The notes under the pieces were generated by a model, which did not search any database, had not been told where the DNA came from, and saw only the letters and a program-made list of their open reading frames with translations. Below are positions 1 through 6,840 of a stretch of 9,200 bases of DNA, one piece after another. Numbering within the stretch: position 1 is the stretch's first letter; every line of letters starts with the position of its first letter. Source of the stretch: Rhodoferax sp. (GTDB taxonomy: Bacteria; Pseudomonadota; Gammaproteobacteria; Burkholderiales; Burkholderiaceae_C); contig JAJAZK010000263.1 of the NCBI GenBank assembly GCA_026785765.1, forward strand, positions 1 to 9,200, read 5' to 3'. The position numbers and the translations under genes were made by a program.

Positions 1-126
1 AACCAGCGCGCTGACAAGCGCCAACCAGCGCGCCAGGCCCGCATGGCGGCGCTCCAGCAGCACCAGTACTGCGCCCGTGACCAGCGGCAACACAATGGGC
101 AACATCACCAGGTCTGGCCAGGCCAT
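1..126 (-). CDS. mrpD: Mrp cation/H+ antiporter subunit D, N-terminal part only
   Basis: This is the first 42 codons of a gene that continues past the left edge. The peptide begins MAWPDLVMLPIVLPLVTGAV, a hydrophobic first helix as expected for MrpD/MnhD, the NuoM/NuoN-like subunit of the Mrp Na+/H+ antiporter. The ATG at 126-124 overlaps the mrpC stop codon by one base (TGATG), and a GAGGG Shine-Dalgarno sequence sits at 139-135 with 8 nt spacing, which decides the start. The assignment rests on the hydrophobic N-terminus together with the conserved gene order mrpA/B, mrpC, mrpD. The catalytic helices lie outside the window. In the family, MrpD is a membrane subunit with its own putative proton path, working in a complex with the other Mrp subunits. 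No defect is visible in the part present. Confidence 0.85.
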   Translation of the reverse strand, partial: MAWPDLVMLPIVLPLVTGAVLVLLERRHAGLARWLALVSALV

Positions 127-497
127 CAGTGCGGCCCTCGCGGCGGCGGAGGCGCGTTATCGGGTACACCGTCCACATGGTCGGAGCCGGTTTCGGCGCG
201 TGCCCGCATGGCGATCACCAGCAACACCGCCGTCATCGCAAAACTGATGACGATGGCGGTCAACACCAGCGCCTGTGGCAAAGGGTCGGCGTAGTTCGCC
301 AGCGTCGGCGCCTGTTGTAGGTTGATGATGGGTACGGCACCCACACGCAACCGGCCCATGAAGAAGATGAACAGGTTGACCGCGTACGAAAGCAGCGTCA
401 GCCCCAGACCCAGATCAAAGGTACGCGGCCGCAACATCAGGTAGATGCCAGCCGCGGTCAGCACACCCAACGCGATGCTCACCAGCAACGCGGTCAT
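126..497 (-). CDS. mrpC: Mrp cation/H+ antiporter subunit C (NuoK-like)
   Basis: A 123-residue membrane protein, close to the usual MrpC/MnhC length of about 110-125. It is homologous to NuoK of complex I and is a structural subunit of the Mrp Na+(Li+)/H+ antiporter in the inner membrane. Three hydrophobic segments are visible, at about residues 3-22, 28-48 and 75-97. Family-typical stretches include GLGLTLLSYAVNLFIF near residue 30 and DPLPQALVLTAIVISFA near residues 71-87. The C-terminal 20 residues are polar and proline-rich and probably disordered. The ATG at 497-495 overlaps the mrpA/B stop codon in an ATGA arrangement, and its own stop overlaps the mrpD start, so all three are probably translated from one message. 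No strong Shine-Dalgarno precedes it, which fits translational coupling to mrpA/B. Confidence 0.93.
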   Translation of the reverse strand: MTALLVSIALGVLTAAGIYLMLRPRTFDLGLGLTLLSYAVNLFIFFMGRLRVGAVPIINLQQAPTLANYADPLPQALVLTAIVISFAMTAVLLVIAMRARAETGSDHVDGVPDNAPPPPRGPH

Positions 498-3357
498 GGC
501 GCACTACCGGTGCGGTCGCATCGTGTCGGCCCGGGCGGCGTGCCTGCCGACAGCCGGGCGATCGACAAAAGCGCCACCATGGTCGCCCCAACCACGGTCA
601 GGAAAACCCCCAGATCAAACACGGATGCAGTAGCCAGTGGCACCTCGCCCACCAGCGGCCACCACGGATAGTCGTAGCTGCTGGTCAGGAACGGCGCGCC
701 AAAAAGCCAACTGCCCATGCCGCAGCCACCGGCCACTAGCAGCCCCCAGCCGACCCAGGGGCTGAAGTCGGTGCGCATGCGTTCACCCACATACTGCTGG
801 CCGCTGGCGACGAACTGCAGTGTCAAGGCGATCGCCAGTACCAGGCCGGCGATGAAGCCACCACCGGGCAGGTTGTGGCCACGCAAAAACAGGTAGACCG
901 ATACCAGCGCCAACGCCGGGAACAAGAGACGGCCGATAAGTTGCAGCATCAGCGGATGGGGCTCCGCCGCACCGCGACCGGCAGGGGCCTGGGGCGCCGG
1001 TTGCCAGTCTGCGAGCAGGGCACTGATAACCAGCGCCGCTATCCCCATCACCGTGATCTCGCCCAGCGTATCAAAACCACGGTAGTCCACGATGATCACG
1101 TTCACGGCATTCGCTCCACCACCCATCTCCACCGTGGTCTGCAGAAAATACGGCGAGATCGAGTCAAACGGCCGACCCAACACCATCCACGCCAAGGCAG
1201 CGACGCCGGCGCCGGCCGCCACCGCGACAACGCCATCCCGCACGTGCCGCCCCGTGCTTTCGCCGCTGACTGGTGCAGAGTGGTCCGGCAACCAATGCAG
1301 GGCCAGCATCATCAATACGATGGTGGCCACTTCCACCAGCAGTTGTGTCAGGGCCAGGTCGGGCGCCGAAAAATACACAAACGTCAGGCTCACTACCAGG
1401 CCGACGGCGCCCAGCAGCAACAGCGCCAGCAGGCGTTGCCGGTGTTTGACCACGGTGGCCACGGTGGCTGCCATGCCAATTGCCCAGATCACCACAAAGG
1501 CGAAGCCGGCCGGGGCGTCGCCGACACTGGGGCCAGACTGCACCGTACTGCCCAGAAACGGCAGCACCCCAGCTGCGATTGCCATCAACACCAGCAGCAG
1601 CAGGTAACGCTGCAGGCTACCGGTCTGCAGCATGGCGGTGACGGCACTGGCCCGTTCGACCCCACGCAGCAGCACCGCCACAAACACGCGGCGCCCGCCG
1701 GTGCGCGGCAGCGCCGGCGCCCGCGCCAGCAGATGCAGGTTCACGCCGCGCTGCAGGCCAAAGTAGATCGCTGCACCGCCGAGCAGGGCCAACCCGCTCA
1801 TCAGCAAGGGCAGGTTCAGCCCGTGCCACAGGGACAACGCATAGTCCGGCATGGTGCCCGGCAGCGGCCCGAACAAGGCCGCTTGGGCCGCGACCGCCAG
1901 CAACGGGCCGATCACCAGAGCAGGTGCCAGACCCACCGCCAGACACAGGACCACCAGCATTTCAACCGGCACCCGCATGAAACGCGGTGGCTCGTGCGGC
2001 GTGCGGGTCAATCCGACCGGCGCACCGTTGAAAAACACGTCGTGAATGAATCGCAGGCTGTACGCCACGCTGAACGCGCCCGCCAGCGTCGCACCGATTG
2101 GCAACAGCCACTCCATCACCACATGGCTTTGTTTGCTGGCCGCCTCGGCAAAAAACATTTCCTTGCTCAGGAAACCATTCAGCAGTGGCACCCCGGCCAT
2201 CGCCGCCGACGCCACCATCGCCAGGGCGCCGGTCCAGGGCATCGCTTTCCACAGCCCGTTGAGCTGGCGCATGTCGCGCGACCCGGTCTCGTGGTCAATG
2301 ATGCCCGCCGCCATGAACAGCGAGGCCTTGAAGACAGCGTGGTTGAGGATGTGGAACACACCGGCGACCACGGCCAGTGGTTCATCCAGCCCGAACAACA
2401 ACGTGATCAGACCCAGGTGGCTGATCGTCGAATACGCCAGCAGACCCTTCAGGTCATGCTGGAACAGTGCCACATAGGCCCCCAGCAGCAATGTGGCAAG
2501 GCCCGTGAGCGAGACGATCCAGAACCAGGGCTCGGAGTCGCCCAGCGCCGGTACAGGCGCGCCAGTAGAAACACACCGGCCTTGACCATGGTGGCCGAAT
2601 GCAGGTAGGCCGACACGGGGGTCGGCGCCGCCATCGCGTGCGGCAACCAGAAGTGAAACGGAAACTGCGCACTTTTGGTAAAGGCCCCCAGCAGCACCAG
2701 CACCAGAGCCACTTCGTACAGGGGATGGGCCCGGATCTGCGCGCCAGCAGCCAGCACGCGGTCCAGGTCGGTACTGCCGACAATATGGCCCAGCAGCAGC
2801 ACGCCGGCCAGCAGGCACAGGCCACCCGCACCGGTGACGGTAAGCGCCATTCTTGCGCCCTCGCGCGCTTCCTGCCCCTTGACCGGATCGGCGTGCCAAT
2901 AGGCAATCAGCAGAAACGAGGTCAGGCTGGTCAACTCCCAGAAGACCACCAACAGCACCAGGTTGTCCGCCAGTACGATGCCAAGCATGGCACCCATGAA
3001 CAGCATGAAGTACAGGAAAAACCGCGCCCGCGAATCCTTGGCATCGAGGTAATAGGCTGCGTACAGCACGACCAGGGCGCCAATGCCCAGCACCAGCAGG
3101 GCGAACATCCAGGCCAGGCCGTCCATGCGAAAACCCAGGCGCAAACCCAGCGCCGGCAGCCATTCGACAGACCAGCGCAGGACTTCGCCGGCAAAAACTG
3201 CGGGGGCGAGTGCCCCCAGCATGGCGCAACCCGCCACTGCGCTGCCGCCCGCCAACCACGCCGCCAGCCGCGGCTGCTGGTTGGTCACCAGGACCAACAG
3301 CGCGGCTGCCGCGAACGGCAACAGCGCCAGCGCCGGCAAAACCAAAGCCAGGCTCAT
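494..3357 (-). CDS. mrpA: Mrp antiporter fused subunit A+B, interrupted by a one-base frameshift
   Basis: Large NuoL-like subunit of the Mrp Na+/H+ antiporter with MrpB fused at the C-terminus, as in PhaA-type operons. Starting at ATG 3357, the frame reads correctly to Tyr269 (codon 2553-2551) and then shifts. Restoring one C in the CC at 2550/2551 (TAC-CCG-GCG) gives an uninterrupted 954-residue product. Domains in that product are: proton-antiporter N-terminal region about 70-115; transporter core about 125-440 with Glu141 (FWELTS), Lys228 (TKSAQFPFH), Lys304 (HDLKGLLAYSTISHLG) and Lys399 (GFLSKE), matching the charged residues of the proton path; MBH-type NuoJ-like domain about 615-690 (APDLALTQLLVE); MrpE-like linker about 707-782; and MrpB about 803-937 (GHNLPGGGFIAG). 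The ATG overlaps the exchanger stop by 4 nt. The long frame running on upstream of the shift to 3382 is an out-of-frame shadow. The break may be a sequencing error or a real recent mutation. Confidence 0.92.
2550..2551 (-). other. Frameshift point in mrpA/B (one base missing from a C run)
   Basis: On the minus strand the sequence reads TAC-CGG-CGC. One additional C gives TAC-CCG-GCG-CTG, joining ...GVFLLARLY directly to PALGDSEPWFW... without loss or gain of residues. Both flanking peptides are strongly MrpA-like, so the break is localised to within one or two bases. Confidence 0.88.
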
Positions 3358-4442
3358 CGGACGTGATTGGGGTCCGAGCCACCTCGTCGCATCACCACCA
3401 GAAAGGTCAGGACGGTGATTGGAATCACGAAGAACAGCATCGCGCTGGAGAAACTGCCCAGTGCAGCGTGCTGTTGGGCGGCCAGAATCAGATACGCCAC
3501 ATAGGCCGCATAGTAGGCCAGAAAGACCCCGCCTTCCCAGCGCGCGATGGCGTGCCCGGACACGAACACCGGCAGGCAGGCGAACGCCACGGCGAGCATC
3601 ACCCAGATATCAAAGTTCAGCAACGCCGGCGACACGACCAGACCCGTGGAGCCGGACACCAGGCCAGACAAACCCAGGCAACCCAGGATGTTGAAGGTGC
3701 TGCTGCCCACCACATTGCCCACCGCAATATCGCGTTCACCTTTGATTGCCGCCGTGACGGACGTTGCCACTTCCGGCATCGAGGTACCGGCAGCGACGAT
3801 GGTGAGTCCGATGACCAGGTCGCTCACGCCCAACCCCTTGGCAAAACTGACTGCCGCGTTGACCAGCCATTCTGACCCCACCACCAGACACACCAGCCCG
3901 GCGACGATCAGCAGCAATTGCACGGGCACACCAGCGTCCCAGCCACCCGGCTTGGCTGGCTTCACTTCGAGCGCATATTCGTCGAGGGCCTCTCGGGTTT
4001 GCTTGCGCGACTGCAACACCAGAAACACCGTATACACCACCAGCAGGCCGAACAGGATGGCCCCATCCACAAAACTTAGCCCACCGTCCCACGCCATTGC
4101 CAGCAGCAACAGCGACGCCCCGATCATGATCGGAACCTCCTGACGAATCAGCTGGATGTTCACCACCAGCGGCGTGATCAGAGCCGACACGCCAAGAATG
4201 AACAAGACATTGAAGATATTGCTGCCGACTACGTTACCGATCGCAATGTCGGTGCGCCCGTCAAGCACCGCCCCGACCGACACCGCAACCTCCGGCGCAC
4301 TCGTCCCGAAAGCCACGACGGTCAGGCCCACCACCAGCGGTGAAATGCCAAACGACAGGGCGAACTTGGATGCGCCCCGCACGAGCAACGCCGCACCCAG
4401 TACCAACGCTACCAACCCGGCAAGAAACATGAGAAAAGTCAT
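3354..4442 (-). CDS. Ca2+/Na+ antiporter, CaCA superfamily (YrbG-like)
   Basis: Inner-membrane exchanger of the cation:Ca2+ antiporter superfamily. It has two inverted Na_Ca_ex repeats: repeat 1 with GTSAPEVAVS (about 47-56, Glu51) and GNVVGSNIFN (69-78), and repeat 2 with GTSMPEVATS (219-228, Glu224) and GNVVGSSTFN (242-251). The two Glu residues and the GNVVGS/N motifs are the ion-binding signatures of the family, so transport activity is plausible. From ATG 4442 it has 362 residues, longer than the roughly 310-330 common in the family. The surplus is an additional hydrophobic segment at about 335-351 and a basic tail. A TTG at 4448 would add two residues; ATG 4442 is preferred, but no good Shine-Dalgarno decides it. 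The stop overlaps the mrpA/B ATG by 4 nt (ATGA), placing it first in the Mrp operon. Ion specificity (Ca2+, Na+, possibly K+) cannot be read from the sequence. Confidence 0.92.
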   Translation of the reverse strand: MTFLMFLAGLVALVLGAALLVRGASKFALSFGISPLVVGLTVVAFGTSAPEVAVSVGAVLDGRTDIAIGNVVGSNIFNVLFILGVSALITPLVVNIQLIRQEVPIMIGASLLLLAMAWDGGLSFVDGAILFGLLVVYTVFLVLQSRKQTREALDEYALEVKPAKPGGWDAGVPVQLLLIVAGLVCLVVGSEWLVNAAVSFAKGLGVSDLVIGLTIVAAGTSMPEVATSVTAAIKGERDIAVGNVVGSSTFNILGCLGLSGLVSGSTGLVVSPALLNFDIWVMLAVAFACLPVFVSGHAIARWEGGVFLAYYAAYVAYLILAAQQHAALGSFSSAMLFFVIPITVLTFLVVMRRGGSDPNHVR

Positions 4443-4488
4443 GCGCAATTATGGCGTGGGCAGGTCGCTCCAAACTCCACTCTTTTGT

Positions 4489-4509
4489 CGGGCCTTTGTC
4501 TCAGGCCCG
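4489..4509. repeat. Hairpin upstream of the exchanger gene
   Basis: Perfect 7-bp GC-rich inverted repeat, CGGGCCT - 7-nt loop - AGGCCCG. It lies about 47 nt upstream of the exchanger start on the minus strand. Neither strand shows a T run after the stem, so it is not a classical intrinsic terminator. It could be a leader structure for the antiporter operon or chance in GC-rich DNA. Confidence 0.5.
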
Positions 4510-4638
4510 CGCCAGTGCGCAATCAGCGGTCAATTTCAGGTCGGAAATTGCGGTTTTCAAGTTGAATTTCCTTGTCGGTGTGGCTGGCTGAACGGGCGCT
4601 GGACATGCGTGTACTGAATGCCTGATTACGCGCCAGTG
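4508..4638. repeat. 10-bp direct repeat CGCGCCAGTG
   Basis: CGCGCCAGTG occurs at 4508-4517 and again at 4629-4638, immediately downstream (minus sense) of the UPF0114 stop codon. The copies bracket the non-coding stretch between that gene and the exchanger. The repeat is short and may be chance. Confidence 0.35.
4531..4571. repeat. Three matching arms able to form alternative hairpins
   Basis: CAATTTC at 4531-4537 pairs perfectly with GAAATTG at 4544-4550 (6-nt loop). The overlapping GGAAATT at 4543-4549 pairs perfectly with AATTTCC at 4565-4571 (15-nt loop). The middle arm can pair with either side, so the two hairpins are mutually exclusive. The block lies between the UPF0114 gene and the antiporter operon. 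No T run follows. A regulatory role is only a possibility. Confidence 0.4.
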
Positions 4639-5157
4639 TTATTTGTTTTCCCTTGTCAGACGCTCTGCAAACGATATGCCGATGGCTGAAAGCACAAAAG
4701 TGAAATGGATGAAAGCGACCATGGTCACGATTTGTATGTTGTCCAGAGTCAGGTCGCCGCTCAAATAGGTTTTAAGAGCATGTACGCCTGAAATTGAAAT
4801 GATCGCAAACGCCAGTTTGAGCTTGAGGTTGTAAGTATTGACGTGGTCCAGCCAGTCGGGCTTTTTCAGGTCCGTTTTATCAAAATGCCCGGTGGTCACA
4901 AACAGGGAAACGCCCGCCAGCGCTACCCCCCACACCAGTTGCGCCACCATCGTCATATCCACCAGCTCAAGCACTTTGATGATGAGACCAATCTTTTCAA
5001 GTTCTCCAAACAGAAGGGTCGTCATTAGTTTGTACGTCTAAAAAAGAAACTTTCCCATAATACCGAAAATGATGGCGACCAAGCCCACGTAGAAGAAGAG
5101 CATGGTGAACCGCATGCCGTACAGAAGAGACCCGACGCTGGAGAGAACTTTTTCCAT
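4639..5157 (-). pseudogene. UPF0114 (YqhA-like) membrane protein, split by an in-frame amber codon
   Basis: Starting at ATG 5157, with AAGGA at 5170-5166 and 8 nt spacing, the frame gives 39 residues (MEKVLSSVGSLLYG...GKFLF) and then TAG at 5040-5038. The same frame continues without further stops to TAA at 4641-4639. Reading through gives 172 positions, close to the roughly 165-residue YqhA family. From memory, both parts align to YqhA in register: KFF after the first helix, LVDMT, DWLDHVNTYNLKLK, HFTFVLSA and RLTRENK. Hydrophobic segments lie at about 17-36, 66-88, 113-128 and 145-164. The downstream piece could start at ATG 5025 (128 residues), but the upstream AGACGTACAAACTA contains no Shine-Dalgarno. 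So this is a nonsense mutant, an amber read-through gene, or a base error. Function of the family is unknown. GC is visibly lower than in the neighbours (27 of 60 in 4741-4800). Confidence 0.85.
5038..5040 (-). other. In-frame amber stop inside the UPF0114 gene
   Basis: TAG follows TTT-CTT-TTT. Adding or removing one base in the T6 run does not rescue the family-like frame: plus one gives LDVQTNDDP..., minus one reaches a stop within five codons. The interruption is therefore a base substitution and not a run-length error. The position falls close to the Gln of the KFFQE motif of YqhA, and CAG to TAG is a single change. Confidence 0.75.
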
Positions 5158-5165
5158 TACTGAAT

Positions 5166-5170
5166 TCCTT
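5166..5170 (-). promoter_or_regulatory. Ribosome binding site of the UPF0114 gene
   Basis: AAGGA on the minus strand, 8 nt before the ATG at 5157. It marks the true start of the split gene upstream of the amber codon and argues against the downstream ORF being an independent gene. Confidence 0.75.
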
Positions 5171-5184
5171 GATGAAGATTTGGC

Positions 5185-5211
5185 CTGATAGATCTACTGA
5201 TAGTGCACTAT
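5185..5211. promoter_or_regulatory. Operator-like cluster: palindrome plus direct repeats
   Basis: ATAGTGCACTAT at 5200-5211 is a perfect 12-bp palindrome. It overlaps the second of two direct CTGATAG repeats (5185-5191 and 5197-5203, 12 bp apart), with the palindrome TAGATCTA (5189-5196) between them. The cluster lies 28-54 nt upstream of the UPF0114 start codon, where a repressor or activator site would be expected. The binding protein is unknown. Confidence 0.4.
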
Positions 5212-5243
5212 TTGGTTTTTTCGCATTCAAGGCAAGGGATCAG

Positions 5244-5258
5244 GCAACGTCGCGTTGC
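5244..5258. repeat. Small perfect hairpin upstream of trkA
   Basis: GCAACG - TCG - CGTTGC: a 6-bp stem with a 3-nt loop. No T run follows on the plus strand (CTCATTGCGC) or on the minus strand, so a terminator is unlikely. Role unknown. Confidence 0.35.
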
Positions 5259-5323
5259 TCATTGCGCAGGGGCGAAATGTCAAAGTGGGCGATGCCACGG
5301 ATACCGACTTCTGGAATGCGACT

Positions 5324-5336
5324 CGGGCCTGGCCCG
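5324..5336. repeat. 13-bp inverted repeat upstream of trkA
   Basis: CGGGCC-T-GGCCCG is a perfect inverted repeat around a single base, about 100 nt before trkA. As RNA it could not fold with a 1-nt loop without opening inner pairs, so a DNA-level site or chance are the alternatives. Confidence 0.3.
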
Positions 5337-5436
5337 GCATGCGCTGGAGACGATGGCACCTCGCGGTGTCTAGTCGCATTCGCTACCGCACACGCCCGGC
5401 GAAAGCAAATGCGGGTGGCAGTAACATCTCGTCATC

Positions 5437-6828
5437 ATGAACATCATCATCCTGGGCGCCGGTCGGGTCGGCGAGAGCGTCGCGGAAAGCCTGGTATCCG
5501 AGCAAAACGACATTACCGTCATCGACATGGATCAGGCTCGCCTGCGCAACCTTGAGGAGCGCGTTGACCTGCGCGGCGTGGTTGGAAACGGCATCCAGCC
5601 TTCCGTGTTGCGCGAAGCGGGCGCGAAAGACGCCGACATGATCATCGCCTGCGCTGCCCACGATGAAACCAACCTCGTCGTGTGCAAGGTCGCACACGAC
5701 GTCTTCAATGTACCCAGCACCATCGCCCGGCTGCGCTCGCCTGAGTTCGCAGAGGGCGACGAACTGCTCGGCAGGAACGGCTTTGCGGTGGACCATGTGA
5801 TCTGCCCGGAAGACTCGGTCACGCGGTACATCCACAAGCTCATCAGCTACCCCGAAGCCCTGCAGGTGCTGGAGTTCGCCGACGGCCGGGCAAGCTTGAT
5901 CGCCATCCGCGCCACACTCGGAGGCACGCTGGTGGGTCATACCATCGGAGAGTTCCGCGATCGCTTTCCCCACGCCGAAATGCGCGTGGTGGCGATCTAC
6001 CGACTTGACACAGAGATGGAGGCAACCAAGGAGACCCGCATCATCGCGGGTGACGAAGTCTTCGTTCTGGCTGACACACAGAAGATCCGCTACGTGCTGG
6101 GTGCCATCCACAACATCGACGAGCCGGTGCGCCGCATCATGATCGCGGGCGGCGGCAAGGTCGGGCTGCGCCTGGCGCGTTCGCTGCAAGGGCAGTGCCA
6201 TGTGAAGATCATCGAGAGCGACAAGAAACGATGCGAGTACCTGGCCAGCCAGGTGCCTTCCAGCATGTTGATCCTCCACGGAGACGGTGCCGATGAAGAC
6301 CTGCTGCTTGAAGAGAGCGTGGGCGAGATGGACATGTTTCTCGCGCTCACAAGTGACGACGAAGACAACATTATGTCGGCCATGTTGGCCAAGCGCATGG
6401 GCGCTGGACGTGTGATGGCGCTGATCAACCGGCGCGCCTACGCCGACATGATGCAGGGCAGCACGATCGACATCGCTATCTCGCCTTCACAGACCGTCAT
6501 CGGTGAACTGCTCACACACCTGCGCCGTGGTGATGTGGCGGCGGTGCACAGCCTGCGCCGAGGTGCAGCCGAGGCGCTCGAAGGCATTGCGCGTGGCGAT
6601 GTGAAGACCAGCAAACTGGTGGGGCGACGCGTGGAAGAGCTCAAGCTGCCCAAGGGGGTGCGAATCGGGGCCATCGTGCGTGGCGAGGGGAACCAGTCAG
6701 AGGTGCTCATGCCGCACCACGGCACATTGATCCAGACCGACGACCACATCATCATGTTCATCCCGAACAAGCGTCTGGTGCGCGATGTCGAGAGGCTGTT
6801 CCAGGTGGGCGCCACCTTTTTCGGCTGA
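5437..6828 (+). CDS. trkA: Trk K+ uptake system NAD-binding regulatory subunit TrkA
   Basis: A 463-residue cytosolic peripheral protein that gates the TrkH/TrkG potassium channel in response to nucleotides. The length matches full-size proteobacterial TrkA (about 458), which has two tandem RCK units. Unit 1: Rossmann fold with GAGRVG (7-12) and the acidic strand end VIDMD (28-32), then a TrkA_C domain at about 143-215. Unit 2: GGGKVG (238-243) with IIESD (258-262) and HGDG (281-284), then a second TrkA_C at about 372-455. Both dinucleotide-binding motifs look intact. The N-terminus MNIIILGAGRVGESVAESL is the standard family start, although no clear Shine-Dalgarno lies directly before the ATG. 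It is followed after 12 nt by trkH on the same strand, forming a two-gene potassium uptake operon. No frameshift or internal stop is present. Confidence 0.97.
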   Translation: MNIIILGAGRVGESVAESLVSEQNDITVIDMDQARLRNLEERVDLRGVVGNGIQPSVLREAGAKDADMIIACAAHDETNLVVCKVAHDVFNVPSTIARLRSPEFAEGDELLGRNGFAVDHVICPEDSVTRYIHKLISYPEALQVLEFADGRASLIAIRATLGGTLVGHTIGEFRDRFPHAEMRVVAIYRLDTEMEATKETRIIAGDEVFVLADTQKIRYVLGAIHNIDEPVRRIMIAGGGKVGLRLARSLQGQCHVKIIESDKKRCEYLASQVPSSMLILHGDGADEDLLLEESVGEMDMFLALTSDDEDNIMSAMLAKRMGAGRVMALINRRAYADMMQGSTIDIAISPSQTVIGELLTHLRRGDVAAVHSLRRGAAEALEGIARGDVKTSKLVGRRVEELKLPKGVRIGAIVRGEGNQSEVLMPHHGTLIQTDDHIIMFIPNKRLVRDVERLFQVGATFFG

Positions 6829-6840
6829 CGCTCTCTGGCC

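Larger units (their letters stand above)
5158..5436. other. Divergent intergenic region between UPF0114 and trkA
   Basis: This 279-nt stretch separates the divergent UPF0114 and trkA genes and should contain both promoters. No convincing -35/-10 pair could be picked on either strand, and no ORF in it looks like a protein. The half next to UPF0114 is AT-rich with a palindrome and direct repeats (5185-5211). The half next to trkA is GC-rich with two small perfect hairpins (5244-5258 and 5324-5336). Confidence 0.6.

Noticed and set aside
875..2608. 577-residue plus-strand open frame opposite mrpA/B
   Set aside because: The translation is rich in His, Gln and Arg with no recognisable domain and lies antisense to a well-supported membrane protein. 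It is a typical high-GC shadow frame.
2599..3366. 255-residue plus-strand open frame opposite the start of mrpA/B
   Set aside because: Gln/His-rich composition, antisense to MrpA helices, with no domain visible.
2551..3382. Upstream part of the long minus-strand frame ending at 494
   Set aside because: Above the shift point this frame gives Gly/Ala/Arg-rich, non-membrane sequence, whereas the frame from ATG 3357 gives clear MrpA helices. The real N-terminus is the latter.
4448..4453. CATAAT as a -10 box for the exchanger operon (minus strand)
   Set aside because: It ends only 5 nt before the ATG at 4442 and no matching -35 lies at 16-18 nt, so it is not a credible promoter without a start-site map.
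4441..4617. Possible small plus-strand gene in the non-coding stretch
   Set aside because: There is no ribosome binding site and the Cys-rich translation has no recognisable pattern. It overlaps the exchanger start and the hairpins.
4997..5230. 77-residue minus-strand frame over the UPF0114 start
   Set aside because: It is in a different frame from the UPF0114 match and has no membrane segment. It is a shadow of the split gene.
5383..6279. 298-residue minus-strand open frame opposite trkA
   Set aside because: It lies entirely antisense to an intact TrkA and its composition has no domain signature.
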